From contig JANQEU010000104.1 in NCBI GenBank assembly GCA_028278225.1, positions 372,001 to 436,000 on the forward strand: a stretch of DNA of 64,000 nucleotides, read 5' to 3'. A program made the translations under genes and the position numbers. This document shows, one piece after another, positions 36,153 through 45,626 of the stretch; the stretch's first letter is position 1; the number at the start of each line of letters is the position of its first letter. Source of the DNA: Cyclobacteriaceae bacterium (GTDB lineage: Bacteria; Bacteroidota; Bacteroidia; Cytophagales; Cyclobacteriaceae). A model generated the notes under the pieces. It did no database searches. It saw only the letters and a program-made list of their open reading frames with translations, and was not told the origin of the DNA.

Positions 36153-38539
36153 ACATGCTCAATCGAAAATATGTACGGTGTATTCTGTTAGTCATTTTCA
36201 TGAATTTTGGCTTGATCCCGCAAGTCACCTCGCAAGTTAAATACAATGAGGATCTAAAAAAGTCGGAACTGGATACCGAGACAGCGATGGAATTCCTGCT
36301 AGATAGGCTAATGGCTGATCCGTATCTGAAAGAACACTTTCAATGGAAGTTGTTTCTTGCCCAACACCCGATGTACCTTCTGGTGGCCGAGGACCGGGGT
36401 GAGCCTGCTGTCGGCGAACGTATTCCCCCCTGGGGAGCCAAAACCAAAGAAGCGTATGTGGAGCGTGTGAGGAGGAATCTTAAGTCATTGGATGACCTCC
36501 CCGAGTTAAGGTTGAACTATCAATGGTCTGCCCTGGAACTCCAGGATCTTTGCCGGAATTTCGATGATATCTATCGGTGGATGCAAAAACATTACGAAAA
36601 TGGGTCACTTGATTTTGTGGATGGCACCTACTCCCAGGCACACTTGCAGGTACTAACTTCCGAGAGTAACTGGCGACAGTTTGAGTATGGACTTGAACTC
36701 TATGACACACTTTTAGATGCCCAGGTCAAAGTTTACGCCAGGCAAGAGACAGGACTGCACATGCAACTCCCGCAATTACTGAATAAATTCAATTACCGTT
36801 TTGCCACTCAGCCTGCCTTTACCTCGACTGTAGAAATCACTGAAGGTCCGATCGAATTATTCATCCAGGAAGCACGTATTGAAACTACATCCGGCAACGG
36901 GTTCATTGATTTTGTCGGGTTGGATGGATCCGCCATCCCCTATTATTTACAGGTAAGCCTGGGCTGGGACCACATAACACCCGAACGGGAGATCCAGCAG
37001 GATCTGATCAGTGGACCCAAACTTTTTAATGTATTCCCCGACCTGGATGAAATTGACCGGGAGGTTTTCGAGGAGTATTACCGGATGTTTGATTGGGTAA
37101 TACTGGAAGATGCTCTTGACGAGTTATACATCGACAGTGTAAAAAGGGCCAAAGCAAAGGTCTATGCCAACTGGTCCTACAATGAAGGCGTTTGGGCCGA
37201 GGAACTTTTCCGAACCATGAGGAAGGCTGAAAGTTCGGTTTTGTTGACAGATCAAATGAATGCTATGGCGAATTTGAATGGATCCGATATTGATAAAGCG
37301 GTCGAAATAAAAGAATTATGGAAAACAATCTTAAAATCCCAACATCATGATATTAGTTGGATCGAAGTGACTGATCTGAAGAGAAAAAGTATTGACCGGT
37401 TGAAGCAAACAATCAGCAGCAGCGTTACGATCATGGATGAGTTATCCTCCCGGATGGTAACCGAAAACAAGGATGCATTGTGTGTATTTAACGGTCTGCC
37501 AAGGCAGAGATCTGCATTGGTAGAACTTGAGGAAGATGTTTCTCTAAAGGATGTGGTATTTCAAAACTATGATCGTAAATCCTATGGATTCGCTCAACTT
37601 CCTGCGGGAGGATTTCGAAGTTATTCCATTGGCGGAAGAAATTTGAAATCCAGGGAAAGGCCGATCCCCGAACAGATCAATGCCGGAGATTACACAATCA
37701 GATTATCTGAAGAAGGATTGATGGAACAAATTATCACCAAAAATGGAGATCAATTACTCGATGGTGATAATCCAGGTGGGGAAATAAAGGCCCGAATTGA
37801 CCAGACCTGGTACAATAATCGCAAAGCATCCACTAAGTATTTTACAGGAGAAGTGTTTGATGTGGTTGAGAGAGAAAGTTCGATCAATAATATCCCTTTG
37901 TCCGAGACATATTTCTTCTACAAAAACCAACCTTTCATAAAAGTAGAGCTGGAATTTCAGTTCGATGGAAATGAAGTAGGATACATGTGGCTCGATGAGA
38001 CCAAACTTAACGTTTATTATCCCACAAAAGGAAATGAAGTTCATCAGGACATTCCATTTGGATATTTGGAAGCTAAGCAAAGCAGGCCACTATTCCCCAC
38101 TAATTGGATAGCTTGTGGCGGATTGGTTTACATCCACAGGGGAACTGTAAAACATTGGGTGAATGACGGTACCATTGCCAATGTCCTCGCCTGGGGCGAC
38201 AATCAATTCACCAATCGACTGCATTGGGACTGGATAGAATATTCCGAATACGACATCAGGTTGTATGGAAATCAGAAAATAGAGTATTACCTCCTGCCCC
38301 TCGGAGAATTTGATGGAAACAGGATCACCCAAATGGTTGATGATATCGTTTCACCAGTTTTTGTAACACAAGGTGAAGGAGAAAGATCCTTTTACAGCCA
38401 GAATGAGGCCGATACGCAAGTAACGGGTATTTATCTCGATGATGGTGAGGTTTGGGTAAGAGGGTATCAGATGCCCGATGGAAAGCGGTATAAAAACTGG
38501 GAAATATTTAACATCCCCCTGGATCAATACAAAAAATGA
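36149..38539 (+). CDS. GH38-like alpha-mannosidase family protein, divergent active site
   Basis: A 796-residue exported protein (signal about 1-29). It resembles GH38: the segment NGSLDFVDGTYSQAHL, the loop QETGLHMQLPQLL, the helix-bundle motif QHHDIS (H399, H400, D401) and a large C-terminal beta domain. GH38 enzymes need a metal bound by an N-terminal HxD motif and a nucleophile Asp before the QLPQ segment. I see no HxD near the N-terminus, and Glu200 stands where Asp would be expected. It may be a distant subgroup with changed chemistry or an inactive one. The ATG overlaps the propeller stop by four bases. Confidence 0.7.
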   Translation: MNMLNRKYVRCILLVIFMNFGLIPQVTSQVKYNEDLKKSELDTETAMEFLLDRLMADPYLKEHFQWKLFLAQHPMYLLVAEDRGEPAVGERIPPWGAKTKEAYVERVRRNLKSLDDLPELRLNYQWSALELQDLCRNFDDIYRWMQKHYENGSLDFVDGTYSQAHLQVLTSESNWRQFEYGLELYDTLLDAQVKVYARQETGLHMQLPQLLNKFNYRFATQPAFTSTVEITEGPIELFIQEARIETTSGNGFIDFVGLDGSAIPYYLQVSLGWDHITPEREIQQDLISGPKLFNVFPDLDEIDREVFEEYYRMFDWVILEDALDELYIDSVKRAKAKVYANWSYNEGVWAEELFRTMRKAESSVLLTDQMNAMANLNGSDIDKAVEIKELWKTILKSQHHDISWIEVTDLKRKSIDRLKQTISSSVTIMDELSSRMVTENKDALCVFNGLPRQRSALVELEEDVSLKDVVFQNYDRKSYGFAQLPAGGFRSYSIGGRNLKSRERPIPEQINAGDYTIRLSEEGLMEQIITKNGDQLLDGDNPGGEIKARIDQTWYNNRKASTKYFTGEVFDVVERESSINNIPLSETYFFYKNQPFIKVELEFQFDGNEVGYMWLDETKLNVYYPTKGNEVHQDIPFGYLEAKQSRPLFPTNWIACGGLVYIHRGTVKHWVNDGTIANVLAWGDNQFTNRLHWDWIEYSEYDIRLYGNQKIEYYLLPLGEFDGNRITQMVDDIVSPVFVTQGEGERSFYSQNEADTQVTGIYLDDGEVWVRGYQMPDGKRYKNWEIFNIPLDQYKK

Positions 38540-38554
38540 AAATGCTTAAGATTG

Positions 38555-40126
38555 ATGCCAAATCAGCAAGGACATAAAAAGGACCATTCATTGAAGATCG
38601 GCAAAGCATCATATTTTGTCTTTTGCCTGTTCATAATCAACCTTGGTTGTTTCGGTCAACCGGGAAGGGCAAAATACGAACCCACCTGGGAATCTCTCGC
38701 AAATCACGAGACACCGGGGTGGTTTGAAGACGCTGTGTTGGGGATCTATTTCCATTGGGGGGTCTACTCCGTTCCGGCTTTTGGTTGCTGGGGTGGCCGG
38801 AACATGTATCAGCCAGAAGGCGGAACATCCGAAGCGTGGGGGCATATTGACGATAAATATGAGAACACCTATGATTACGTGAGCAAAGTCTATGGCAAAC
38901 CGGGACTGGAGTTTGGATATAAAGATTTCATTCCTTTGTTCAAAGCTGAGAAATGGGATCCGGATCGATGGGCAGCCTTATTCAAGGAAGCCGGCGCTGA
39001 CTTTGCCGGACCTGTGGCCATCCATCACGATGGTTTTGCAATGTGGGACAGCGATCACCATGAATTCAACGCTGGAGACATGGGACCGGAACGTGATATT
39101 GTGGGAGAAATGCTGGAAGCAGTCAGAAAGCAGAACATGAAAACATTCGCGTCATTCCATTATTATACCAATTGGTTCTTTTTCAATCCCGGGAGGCTGC
39201 TAAGTCCGTTTAAAACAGACGTCAATGATCCGAAGTATTCCGGTTTATATGGCCCAATACGCGATATCAGGGGGCCCTGGCAAACAGAACCGATCAGCAG
39301 GGATTTCCAGGAAGGATGGTACCGGAATGTCATCGAGGTAATTGATAAATATTACCCGGATCAACTTTGGTTCGAGATTGGCTTCAGTGATCCCGACTGC
39401 ATAGGTGAAGATTATGTCAAAGCATCGCTTGCTCATTACTTCAACGAAGCGGACAAGCGCAGTAAAGAGGTGGTGGTAACGCGTAAGGACGACGATCTTC
39501 CCCTCTCCTGCTCGGTTCTTGACATTGAGGCAGGCGACCTGGATGAAGCCCAGGCGGAGATATGGCAAACGGATATTTCACTCGGGACGAATCATTCATG
39601 GGCCTATTCTCCTGATGCAATCTGCAGGCCAGTGAACATGGTGATCGACGAGATCGTAGATCGGAAAAGCAGGAATGGCATCACCTTGCTGAGCGTAGCG
39701 CCAAAAGCTGACGGCACGCTTCCACCCTCTCAGGTCGAGGGTTTAAAGGAATTGGGAAAATGGATGGCCGTAAATAAGGAAGCATTGTACGCTTCAACAC
39801 CGGCTCCCTTCGCTGAAGGCGGTGTGGACGTCTGGAAATCTGGAACCATCCGGTTTACTCAAAAAGGAAAATACCTGTATGCCATCGAATTGGGCAACGA
39901 GGTTCTGGACATGGAAGATGCGCATAGGTATAAGAAAAGCAGGAAGCCAAAGAGTCCCTTTACGATCCCGGGTGTCCGTCCGATAAAAGGATCAGAGATC
40001 ATGATGCTTGGAAGTGATGAAAGATTACCCTGGAAACTTAAAGGGAATAAACTGATCATAGAGAAACTCCCCAGCCAGCTCCCATGTGATCACGCCTGGA
40101 CCTTCAAAATACAAATTGATAAATAG
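38555..40126 (+). CDS. GH29-like protein 2 with Glu at the nucleophile position
   Basis: A 523-residue protein of the GH29 fold. The first ATG is at 38555; a TTG one codon upstream is less likely. A signal segment (about 15-35) precedes the family start YEPTWESL and GIYFHWGVYSVP. HHDGF is present, but the nucleophile motif reads LWFEIG with Glu274 instead of WFD. The usual LLNVGPKADG reads LLSVAPKADG. Both changes are shared with the protein at 46384, so it is a subfamily feature and not an accident. The C-terminal domain ends PCDHAWTFKIQ. It may have lost fucosidase activity or use another linkage. It begins 15 bp after the GH38-like gene. Confidence 0.85.
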   Translation: MPNQQGHKKDHSLKIGKASYFVFCLFIINLGCFGQPGRAKYEPTWESLANHETPGWFEDAVLGIYFHWGVYSVPAFGCWGGRNMYQPEGGTSEAWGHIDDKYENTYDYVSKVYGKPGLEFGYKDFIPLFKAEKWDPDRWAALFKEAGADFAGPVAIHHDGFAMWDSDHHEFNAGDMGPERDIVGEMLEAVRKQNMKTFASFHYYTNWFFFNPGRLLSPFKTDVNDPKYSGLYGPIRDIRGPWQTEPISRDFQEGWYRNVIEVIDKYYPDQLWFEIGFSDPDCIGEDYVKASLAHYFNEADKRSKEVVVTRKDDDLPLSCSVLDIEAGDLDEAQAEIWQTDISLGTNHSWAYSPDAICRPVNMVIDEIVDRKSRNGITLLSVAPKADGTLPPSQVEGLKELGKWMAVNKEALYASTPAPFAEGGVDVWKSGTIRFTQKGKYLYAIELGNEVLDMEDAHRYKKSRKPKSPFTIPGVRPIKGSEIMMLGSDERLPWKLKGNKLIIEKLPSQLPCDHAWTFKIQIDK

Positions 40127-40138
40127 GAAATTTCAGTA

Positions 40139-40300
40139 TCAATCGGCCAGGTAGTCAACTCCATCCGGAAGTATCATTAGGAATTCCTTAATAGATGGAT
40201 CGGCGAGTACCCAACAAAAAACTTTATGAACTGTAATTTTCAGAGGTATGGGATGGGTGTTAGCGATTTGAATGAAGAATGGTCCCTTGTTTTTTCCACC
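40139..40300 (-). pseudogene. Protein-like open stretch in a convergent gap, probable gene remnant
   Basis: Between the ends of two convergent genes the minus strand is open for 53 codons up to a TGA at 40139-40141. The text looks protein-like (GPFFIQIANTHPIPLKIT, then ADPSIKEFLMILPDGVDY). It has no start codon close to its upstream end and no family I can name with confidence. Its first part is faintly like a sulfatase segment. It may be a decayed C-terminal fragment. Confidence 0.25.
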
Positions 40301-40338
40301 TTAATCCTGATATCCAAAATATTGACTTATTCAGTTCA

Positions 40339-42960
40339 TCAGTCCTTAGGAGTAATTGAAAACTGAAGTGGTTTATACTCCTCAAGCTCAAGCCAGATGA
40401 CCAGGTCTAGACCAGAAGCTGTGGCCACGTATCCGGTGCGTACATTTTCTTCCGCGATTCTACCATCCACTTTTACCTCCACAGGCGTTTTTCCATAGTT
40501 TTTCAACACAAATGCCGGGTTTATGATCGGATTATCTTCCGATCCCAACAGGTTGAATTCAATTTTGTCTGATCTGACGTCCATCTGGTAGGCGCGTTCC
40601 TCCTTGTTATAATTAGGATTGACCGTTCCTTCCGCGACCTCAATTTCCGGAGGCCTGTTCCACGACTTTGCCAGTGGTAATAAGGATTCTACGGACTGGT
40701 TGGTAAATCCGTAAAGTCCAATATTTGATTTCACGATTGCGTCATAATCTCCCTCACCCAGTGCACAGGACGTCATCCGGTCGTAGCCGGTTACCATTCT
40801 TCCATCAGACAACAATTGAGAAACGGGAAAATGATTCCAGGGTCCCGCGAACGGATCAGGCGTATGCGCTGATTGCTCGGTATTAAACCAGCCATGTGAG
40901 ATGAATTCATTGTCCTCGGGGAAAATCGAGAATATTCTGTAATCAGATTTCAGGTTATACAATTCAATGCAGGACTGTTCTTGTTTGTTTACCGGTGGCC
41001 CGTCCGACCAGTCCAGCTCATTGATCTCACCTTTCATGTTGGCCACTGTAACAGCCTGCATTTCGATAACATCAAGCGGACCGGAACCGGCCTGACAAAA
41101 CAGTTGCGGTTCATACCAGGTAGGTCTTTCCACACCATAGAAATTGACTTTACGAATGCTTGTCCCATCCGGATAAATGGTCAAATATTCATCCGTCCAG
41201 TTGTTGGGACTGTCAAATATATAGGCGATATCGGCACACGAATACCTCCAATGGATCATCACCCTTGCCGGAGTGTTCTCGATTATTCTGACATAGGTAT
41301 GTCTTTGCTGTTTATCGGCCATATGCTCCGCGCATCCATAAGGACCTCCAACCTCAGCGCTCTGGTCACCCATCCAGATATTGTTTTCAGTTATCCATGT
41401 GGGTGCGCTACTGGTACCACGCCAGAATACAATGCTCGTCGGCATTTTGTCAAACTTTACTGTAATGTCGGGTTTGTCGCAAGTTCTCCACATGTTATCC
41501 CAGAGGTCGTGATAAGGAAGCCTGGTATAATAAGCTCCGAATTCGGATGAAATACCCGGAGACCCGGGCAAGATCCGGGGTTGAAGATCCGGATTTTGCA
41601 TCAATTCATCCAATGGAACAGGAGGAGTGTAAAAATCAATAAGGTCTTCAGGCTCAATCGGTTCATTGAAGAGGCGAACCTCATCGATCAATCCCTCAAT
41701 GCCAAACAACTGGGGTATGTTGTTATTTTTCCGGACCAGATCAGTGGCCACCGTTTTATGGCTATTGGCACCGATCACCAGATCCGTATTGCTAAGCGTT
41801 ATAAAACCTTCAGGCACAGCCAATGTTGATACCAGCCGCCCATCAATAAATAACCTGACAACCTTTTCTTCGGTATTCACTGTCAATGTGATATGGGACC
41901 ATTGGTATAGTGGCACCTTACTATCGGTAGTTGTCGCATAGATCTCATGCTGAATGGCTACTTTAAACACGAGGTTGCCGTGCGCATTTACACCCAGAAA
42001 ATAACCAGCATCTTTCCCATTGAATTGTTGAATAATGGCGGCCTCATTGAATGGATAAGCCCCCAGTGCAACATATGCATCTATCGTCATCATGGTTGAA
42101 AAGGTAGGCGCTTTTGATGCCGGCAAGGTTACCCTGGTATTGTAACCATCAAAGGCCAGGGCGGTCCCGGATACTCCTTGTTTCCACAATGCGGTATGCC
42201 CGTCGATCCTGCAAGGTACCCCGCTTGTAGTTTCTTTGGTGAAATATTTTGCGTGATAGGACCGCTGATCTAATCCCTCATCGAATTTCCAACTGGCAGC
42301 AAACGCGTGATGCTCTGAAAACAACGGGTTTCCCTTCACCGGCTTACCAGGCAATTTCTGCTGGCGGGCCTCCACAATCGATAACTCTTTTACACCATCC
42401 TGAGATAGCTCCAATTCCTGGATAATCCTGTTTAACGGATCGATCCAGTCATCCAGTTTTGCAGTCCCCAACCGGACCACACGACGAATTCTCCCCGAAG
42501 GCTTGATGTAAAAATATTCATGAACCACTCCATCAGGTTCAACATTCCCGAAATCCTTCATATATCTCCAATGGACCACTACCTCGTCCTGTGAGTTTTC
42601 AATTACCCTGGCATAAGCGTACTTATTATGCGTATCAGCCCTTAACCCCGGGCCATTTCCTGTACGCTCCACCACTTCAGGGAAAGGCCTTGAACCTAAA
42701 GCGGTCTTCCATTGGGGCAGGAAGCTTGTTTCCCGGCTAAAAATGATCTCCCCCTCAGGTTCCGCGACCCTGACAACGATATCAGCAAATTCCCCGGAAT
42801 GGCTGTCTTCAAAGGGCAGCCGGGTGTAATAGGCCCCAAATTTACCGGGATCCCAGTTTTTAATAGGGAAAGGATCCTTTTCAGGTACAGCCTGTGATTT
42901 AGCTACCTCAAAATGTCCCACAAGGAATAGTAAAATTGTCAGTCTAATGAATTGCTTCAT
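40339..42960 (-). CDS. LamG-containing protein with duplicated unknown module (paralogue B)
   Basis: This 873-residue paralogue of the proteins at 27422 and 55623 has a signal peptide (about 1-23, ending SQA). Module 1 (about 38-220) has FGAYYTRLPF, EIIFSRETSFLP and VVHWRYM. The LamG domain (about 225-445) contains ALAFDGYNTRVTLP and LIDEVRLFN. Module 2 (about 465-720) has FGAYYTRLPYHDLWDNMWR, IVFWRGTS and MIHWRYS. The C-terminal beta region ends DLVIWLELEEYKP. The two modules begin with almost the same motif, evidence of an internal duplication. It is the last gene of the minus-strand run that includes GH95 and two GH29 genes. Function unknown. Confidence 0.8.
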   Translation of the reverse strand: MKQFIRLTILLFLVGHFEVAKSQAVPEKDPFPIKNWDPGKFGAYYTRLPFEDSHSGEFADIVVRVAEPEGEIIFSRETSFLPQWKTALGSRPFPEVVERTGNGPGLRADTHNKYAYARVIENSQDEVVVHWRYMKDFGNVEPDGVVHEYFYIKPSGRIRRVVRLGTAKLDDWIDPLNRIIQELELSQDGVKELSIVEARQQKLPGKPVKGNPLFSEHHAFAASWKFDEGLDQRSYHAKYFTKETTSGVPCRIDGHTALWKQGVSGTALAFDGYNTRVTLPASKAPTFSTMMTIDAYVALGAYPFNEAAIIQQFNGKDAGYFLGVNAHGNLVFKVAIQHEIYATTTDSKVPLYQWSHITLTVNTEEKVVRLFIDGRLVSTLAVPEGFITLSNTDLVIGANSHKTVATDLVRKNNNIPQLFGIEGLIDEVRLFNEPIEPEDLIDFYTPPVPLDELMQNPDLQPRILPGSPGISSEFGAYYTRLPYHDLWDNMWRTCDKPDITVKFDKMPTSIVFWRGTSSAPTWITENNIWMGDQSAEVGGPYGCAEHMADKQQRHTYVRIIENTPARVMIHWRYSCADIAYIFDSPNNWTDEYLTIYPDGTSIRKVNFYGVERPTWYEPQLFCQAGSGPLDVIEMQAVTVANMKGEINELDWSDGPPVNKQEQSCIELYNLKSDYRIFSIFPEDNEFISHGWFNTEQSAHTPDPFAGPWNHFPVSQLLSDGRMVTGYDRMTSCALGEGDYDAIVKSNIGLYGFTNQSVESLLPLAKSWNRPPEIEVAEGTVNPNYNKEERAYQMDVRSDKIEFNLLGSEDNPIINPAFVLKNYGKTPVEVKVDGRIAEENVRTGYVATASGLDLVIWLELEEYKPLQFSITPKD

Positions 42961-43024
42961 TTGCCTAATTAGTTTTTGGTTTTAATGAGAACCTAAGCGA
43001 TCTATGTAGTTGTTGCTCATCTCT

Positions 43025-43114
43025 ACTTCCCCCACACTCCAGGTCCATGCCGGCTTTTGGCGCTGCAGCCATGGCCTGGGCATGGTTGTCCGTATATTGA
43101 TGCTGGTGATAATG
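43025..43114 (-). pseudogene. Fossil fragment of a GH3 glycosidase
   Basis: Directly after the GH95 stop, in the same frame, the minus strand reads HQHQYTDNHAQAMAAAPKAG followed by MDLECGG. The intact GH3 of this window has HQHKYETD, then EKAVAAVVKAGLDLEC at the matching place, just after the catalytic SDCGAVSDVV. In a second frame ISDII sits at the start of the fragment, which would fit the lost segment with a frameshift. The rest of the gene is gone. This is a decayed piece of a GH3 different from both others. Confidence 0.65.
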
Positions 43115-45508
43115 TCACTGATTTTCCCAATCCATTGATTGACCTTCGGCCAGGACTATATCCCATGTTCTTTCCCTGAATACCAGCTTAAATTTTGTGT
43201 CTCTGTCTGCCCGGATCTTAGCGGATTTGGGTTTACCCAGTTCCCAAACCAGATCTATTGTTGCACCGCATCGTGTCCTGACCCCTTTGATCTCACCGGC
43301 TGGCCATTCCCCAGGAAGTGCGGGCAACAAAGTAATTTGGTCTTTTGAGGATTGAATGATCATCTCAGCCACAAGAGCCGGTAATCCGCCACTGATATCG
43401 ACATTAAATATTTCCCCCGGATCATGATAGGAAGTAAAGGCAGGAGACCAATATGAGTTGCACAGGTAATCGACGCACTCGTAGGCATGTTCCATGTCGC
43501 CGATATGGGCAGCCGCCAGCCCTTTTTGTACTAAACCAAATGCCATTTCAGCTCCGTTTTTCACTCGTCGATATTCCATTCTTTTTTCAATCGTGGTCTT
43601 TGCTGCCTGAATGAGCTCCGGTCGATCTTTAAATTCCGGATCTACTTCGTAGAAAAGCGGGTAGAGGTGGGAAGCATGCCGGTGGGCATTGTCATTTTGA
43701 TAACCAGGCCAGATCCATTCCTTCAAATCACCATCTTCATCGATTTCATACGCTGGCAGATTATCCAGTATTTCCATCCAGTTTGCCACTTTTTCAGTTT
43801 TCAAATAACCTTGATTTTCCAACGTAAGCAGGTTTCTGATTAACTGCTTCAATCCGGCAATATCCATGGTTGCATTGATAGCCAGCGGATGTGTATCAAT
43901 AGGTCCTACTTCGGGTGAATATGAGGGAATAAACATATACTGTCCATCCTCCCCTCTTGCGAGTATGAATTCATAAAACTCCATAGACGCCAGCATGAAT
44001 GGGATAACTTTTTCTCTTAAAAAATCTTCATCACCGGTGTATTGCCAATAGTCATAAAAAAATTGGGAGGTCCATGAATTCCCTGCAAACCAAAACAAAT
44101 GCGGATAGTAATCTCCATAGTGATAGGTACTGCCGAATGAGCTGCTGCGGGAAGGAACAAATATTCCGGGTGCGCCGTAAAGTCCTTTTGCATTGGCCTT
44201 GAATTCCTCAAACATCGAATACATATAACTCATATATGCTTCAGTTACTTCCTGGAAGTTGGTATTCAGTCCGCTGGCTATGGCAGACGGAACATTTCCA
44301 TTGAGGGTAAAATCTCCGGACCATGCCGGTAACCAGGTCCCACCCCAAATCCCCTGAAGTGTTGGGGGAATTTCACCGGTACTGCTGATCAAAGTGTAAC
44401 GCGCTGATTTACATAACTCTTCTACCAACTTGTTGTTGAGGTTACCAACGGATGAAGCTTGTAATAACTCCTCGGGTGGTAAATATGTGTCATTGTTGGA
44501 AAGCGTTAATGCAAATCGGTTGAACATCTCCCCGTGAACGCTACCATGGCCATCAAGCAGATCTTCATATCTTCCGGTAAACCTGCTCACATCAGTCTCG
44601 ATGGCTACAGGCAGGTCATATGAAAGTAATATTTTCGTATATGCCGTTATAGTGTTTGCATCTTCGATATGCAGCCATTCACCATCAGATCGGAGAGTGC
44701 CCCCGCTTAACTTTACCTGGGTTTCCACTACAAATCCTTTTAAAGATCCTTCCCACTTTTTCTTAAATTTTGTAACATACCGGAGCTTCCCATCTTCCTC
44801 AACACCGGCTTTTACCACATCTACAACCTGATCGTAACCAAACTCCTGTTCTTCATCGTTGTCTTCCATATCCACCGGCAACTGTGTCAGCCTCATTTTC
44901 GTGGTAATGGTAGACGCTGTCGGACTTGAGATTTTCAATACAAGAGCATCATCCACTCTTGAGGTAAACACTCGGCGTTCAAATACGTTGTCACCCGCCT
45001 GCCATGCCACCATTGCTTCCCCTGTTTCATAATTGACCCCCCGTGTATAGTTATCAATTTTTCTTTCAGATGTTACTATTTCCAGCTGACATGCCGGCAC
45101 CAGGGGATCAGTCCATATCATATCGTCGATACCTACCTCCTGCCCCGCCTGAATTAAAAGGTCTACTGCGTCTTGGTTTTTTCCGGCCAGGATCAAACTT
45201 CTGATCCTTTCAAGGCGGGAACCAAGATCAGGAGCAGGGTAAGGTGGATATTGTGGCATAAACAATTTTTCATGACTCAAAATCAGCCGGTCACTTAACG
45301 GATCACCAATAACGAGCGCTCCAATTGTGCCATTTCCGGTGAGCATCGCTTCTTCCCATTTGGCGGCCTGACGCTGCGTAACATAACCCTGCTTAGGAGG
45401 TTCAATAAGGAAATTATCTGAGCTGTGTGATTTTCCTGCACCAGGTCTTTCGGCACAGCCTACAATCGTTATAATGAAAGCGATAAACGATGTATTCAGT
45501 ATCCTCAT
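43115..45508 (-). CDS. GH95 alpha-L-fucosidase, lipoprotein
   Basis: A 797-residue inverting alpha-L-fucosidase or related enzyme (alpha-1,2-fucosides, or alpha-L-galactosides in some members). Lipidation signal TIVGC (Cys18). The N-terminal beta domain includes AMLTGNGTIGALVIGDP. In the (alpha/alpha)6 catalytic domain I see N403-x-N405 in FTLNGNVP, Glu533 in SYSPEVGP and Asp704 in FNVDISGG. These correspond in order and spacing to the catalytic N/N/E/D set of the well-studied Bifidobacterium AfcA. All appear intact, so the enzyme should be active. It is located between DUF1080 and LamG paralogue B. Confidence 0.93.
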   Translation of the reverse strand: MRILNTSFIAFIITIVGCAERPGAGKSHSSDNFLIEPPKQGYVTQRQAAKWEEAMLTGNGTIGALVIGDPLSDRLILSHEKLFMPQYPPYPAPDLGSRLERIRSLILAGKNQDAVDLLIQAGQEVGIDDMIWTDPLVPACQLEIVTSERKIDNYTRGVNYETGEAMVAWQAGDNVFERRVFTSRVDDALVLKISSPTASTITTKMRLTQLPVDMEDNDEEQEFGYDQVVDVVKAGVEEDGKLRYVTKFKKKWEGSLKGFVVETQVKLSGGTLRSDGEWLHIEDANTITAYTKILLSYDLPVAIETDVSRFTGRYEDLLDGHGSVHGEMFNRFALTLSNNDTYLPPEELLQASSVGNLNNKLVEELCKSARYTLISSTGEIPPTLQGIWGGTWLPAWSGDFTLNGNVPSAIASGLNTNFQEVTEAYMSYMYSMFEEFKANAKGLYGAPGIFVPSRSSSFGSTYHYGDYYPHLFWFAGNSWTSQFFYDYWQYTGDEDFLREKVIPFMLASMEFYEFILARGEDGQYMFIPSYSPEVGPIDTHPLAINATMDIAGLKQLIRNLLTLENQGYLKTEKVANWMEILDNLPAYEIDEDGDLKEWIWPGYQNDNAHRHASHLYPLFYEVDPEFKDRPELIQAAKTTIEKRMEYRRVKNGAEMAFGLVQKGLAAAHIGDMEHAYECVDYLCNSYWSPAFTSYHDPGEIFNVDISGGLPALVAEMIIQSSKDQITLLPALPGEWPAGEIKGVRTRCGATIDLVWELGKPKSAKIRADRDTKFKLVFRERTWDIVLAEGQSMDWENQ

Positions 45509-45560
45509 CTCTTCATATTGTAAAGCTGTATTTCTGTTTCAAATTGATCATTTCTGTGTT

Positions 45561-45595
45561 CGGCTCTCCGGTCTCCGGGTAATGTGGAGAGGCCG
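45561..45595 (-). other. Intercistronic stem-loop between DUF1080 and GH95 genes
   Basis: CGGCTCTCC (45561-45569) pairs with GGAGAGGCCG (45586-45595) except for one bulged base, with a 16-nt loop. It falls in the 118-bp gap between two co-directional genes and lacks a T-tract. It may stabilise or attenuate the transcript. Confidence 0.4.
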
Positions 45596-45626
45596 ATTGA
45601 TCCTTTTGATCACTCATACATAAAGT

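Noticed and set aside
38552-38554. TTG start for GH29-like protein 2
   Set aside because: An ATG follows immediately at 38555 and is the simpler choice.
40139-40300. Assignment of the open stretch to a sulfatase
   Set aside because: Only a few residues resemble a sulfatase segment, too little for a family call.
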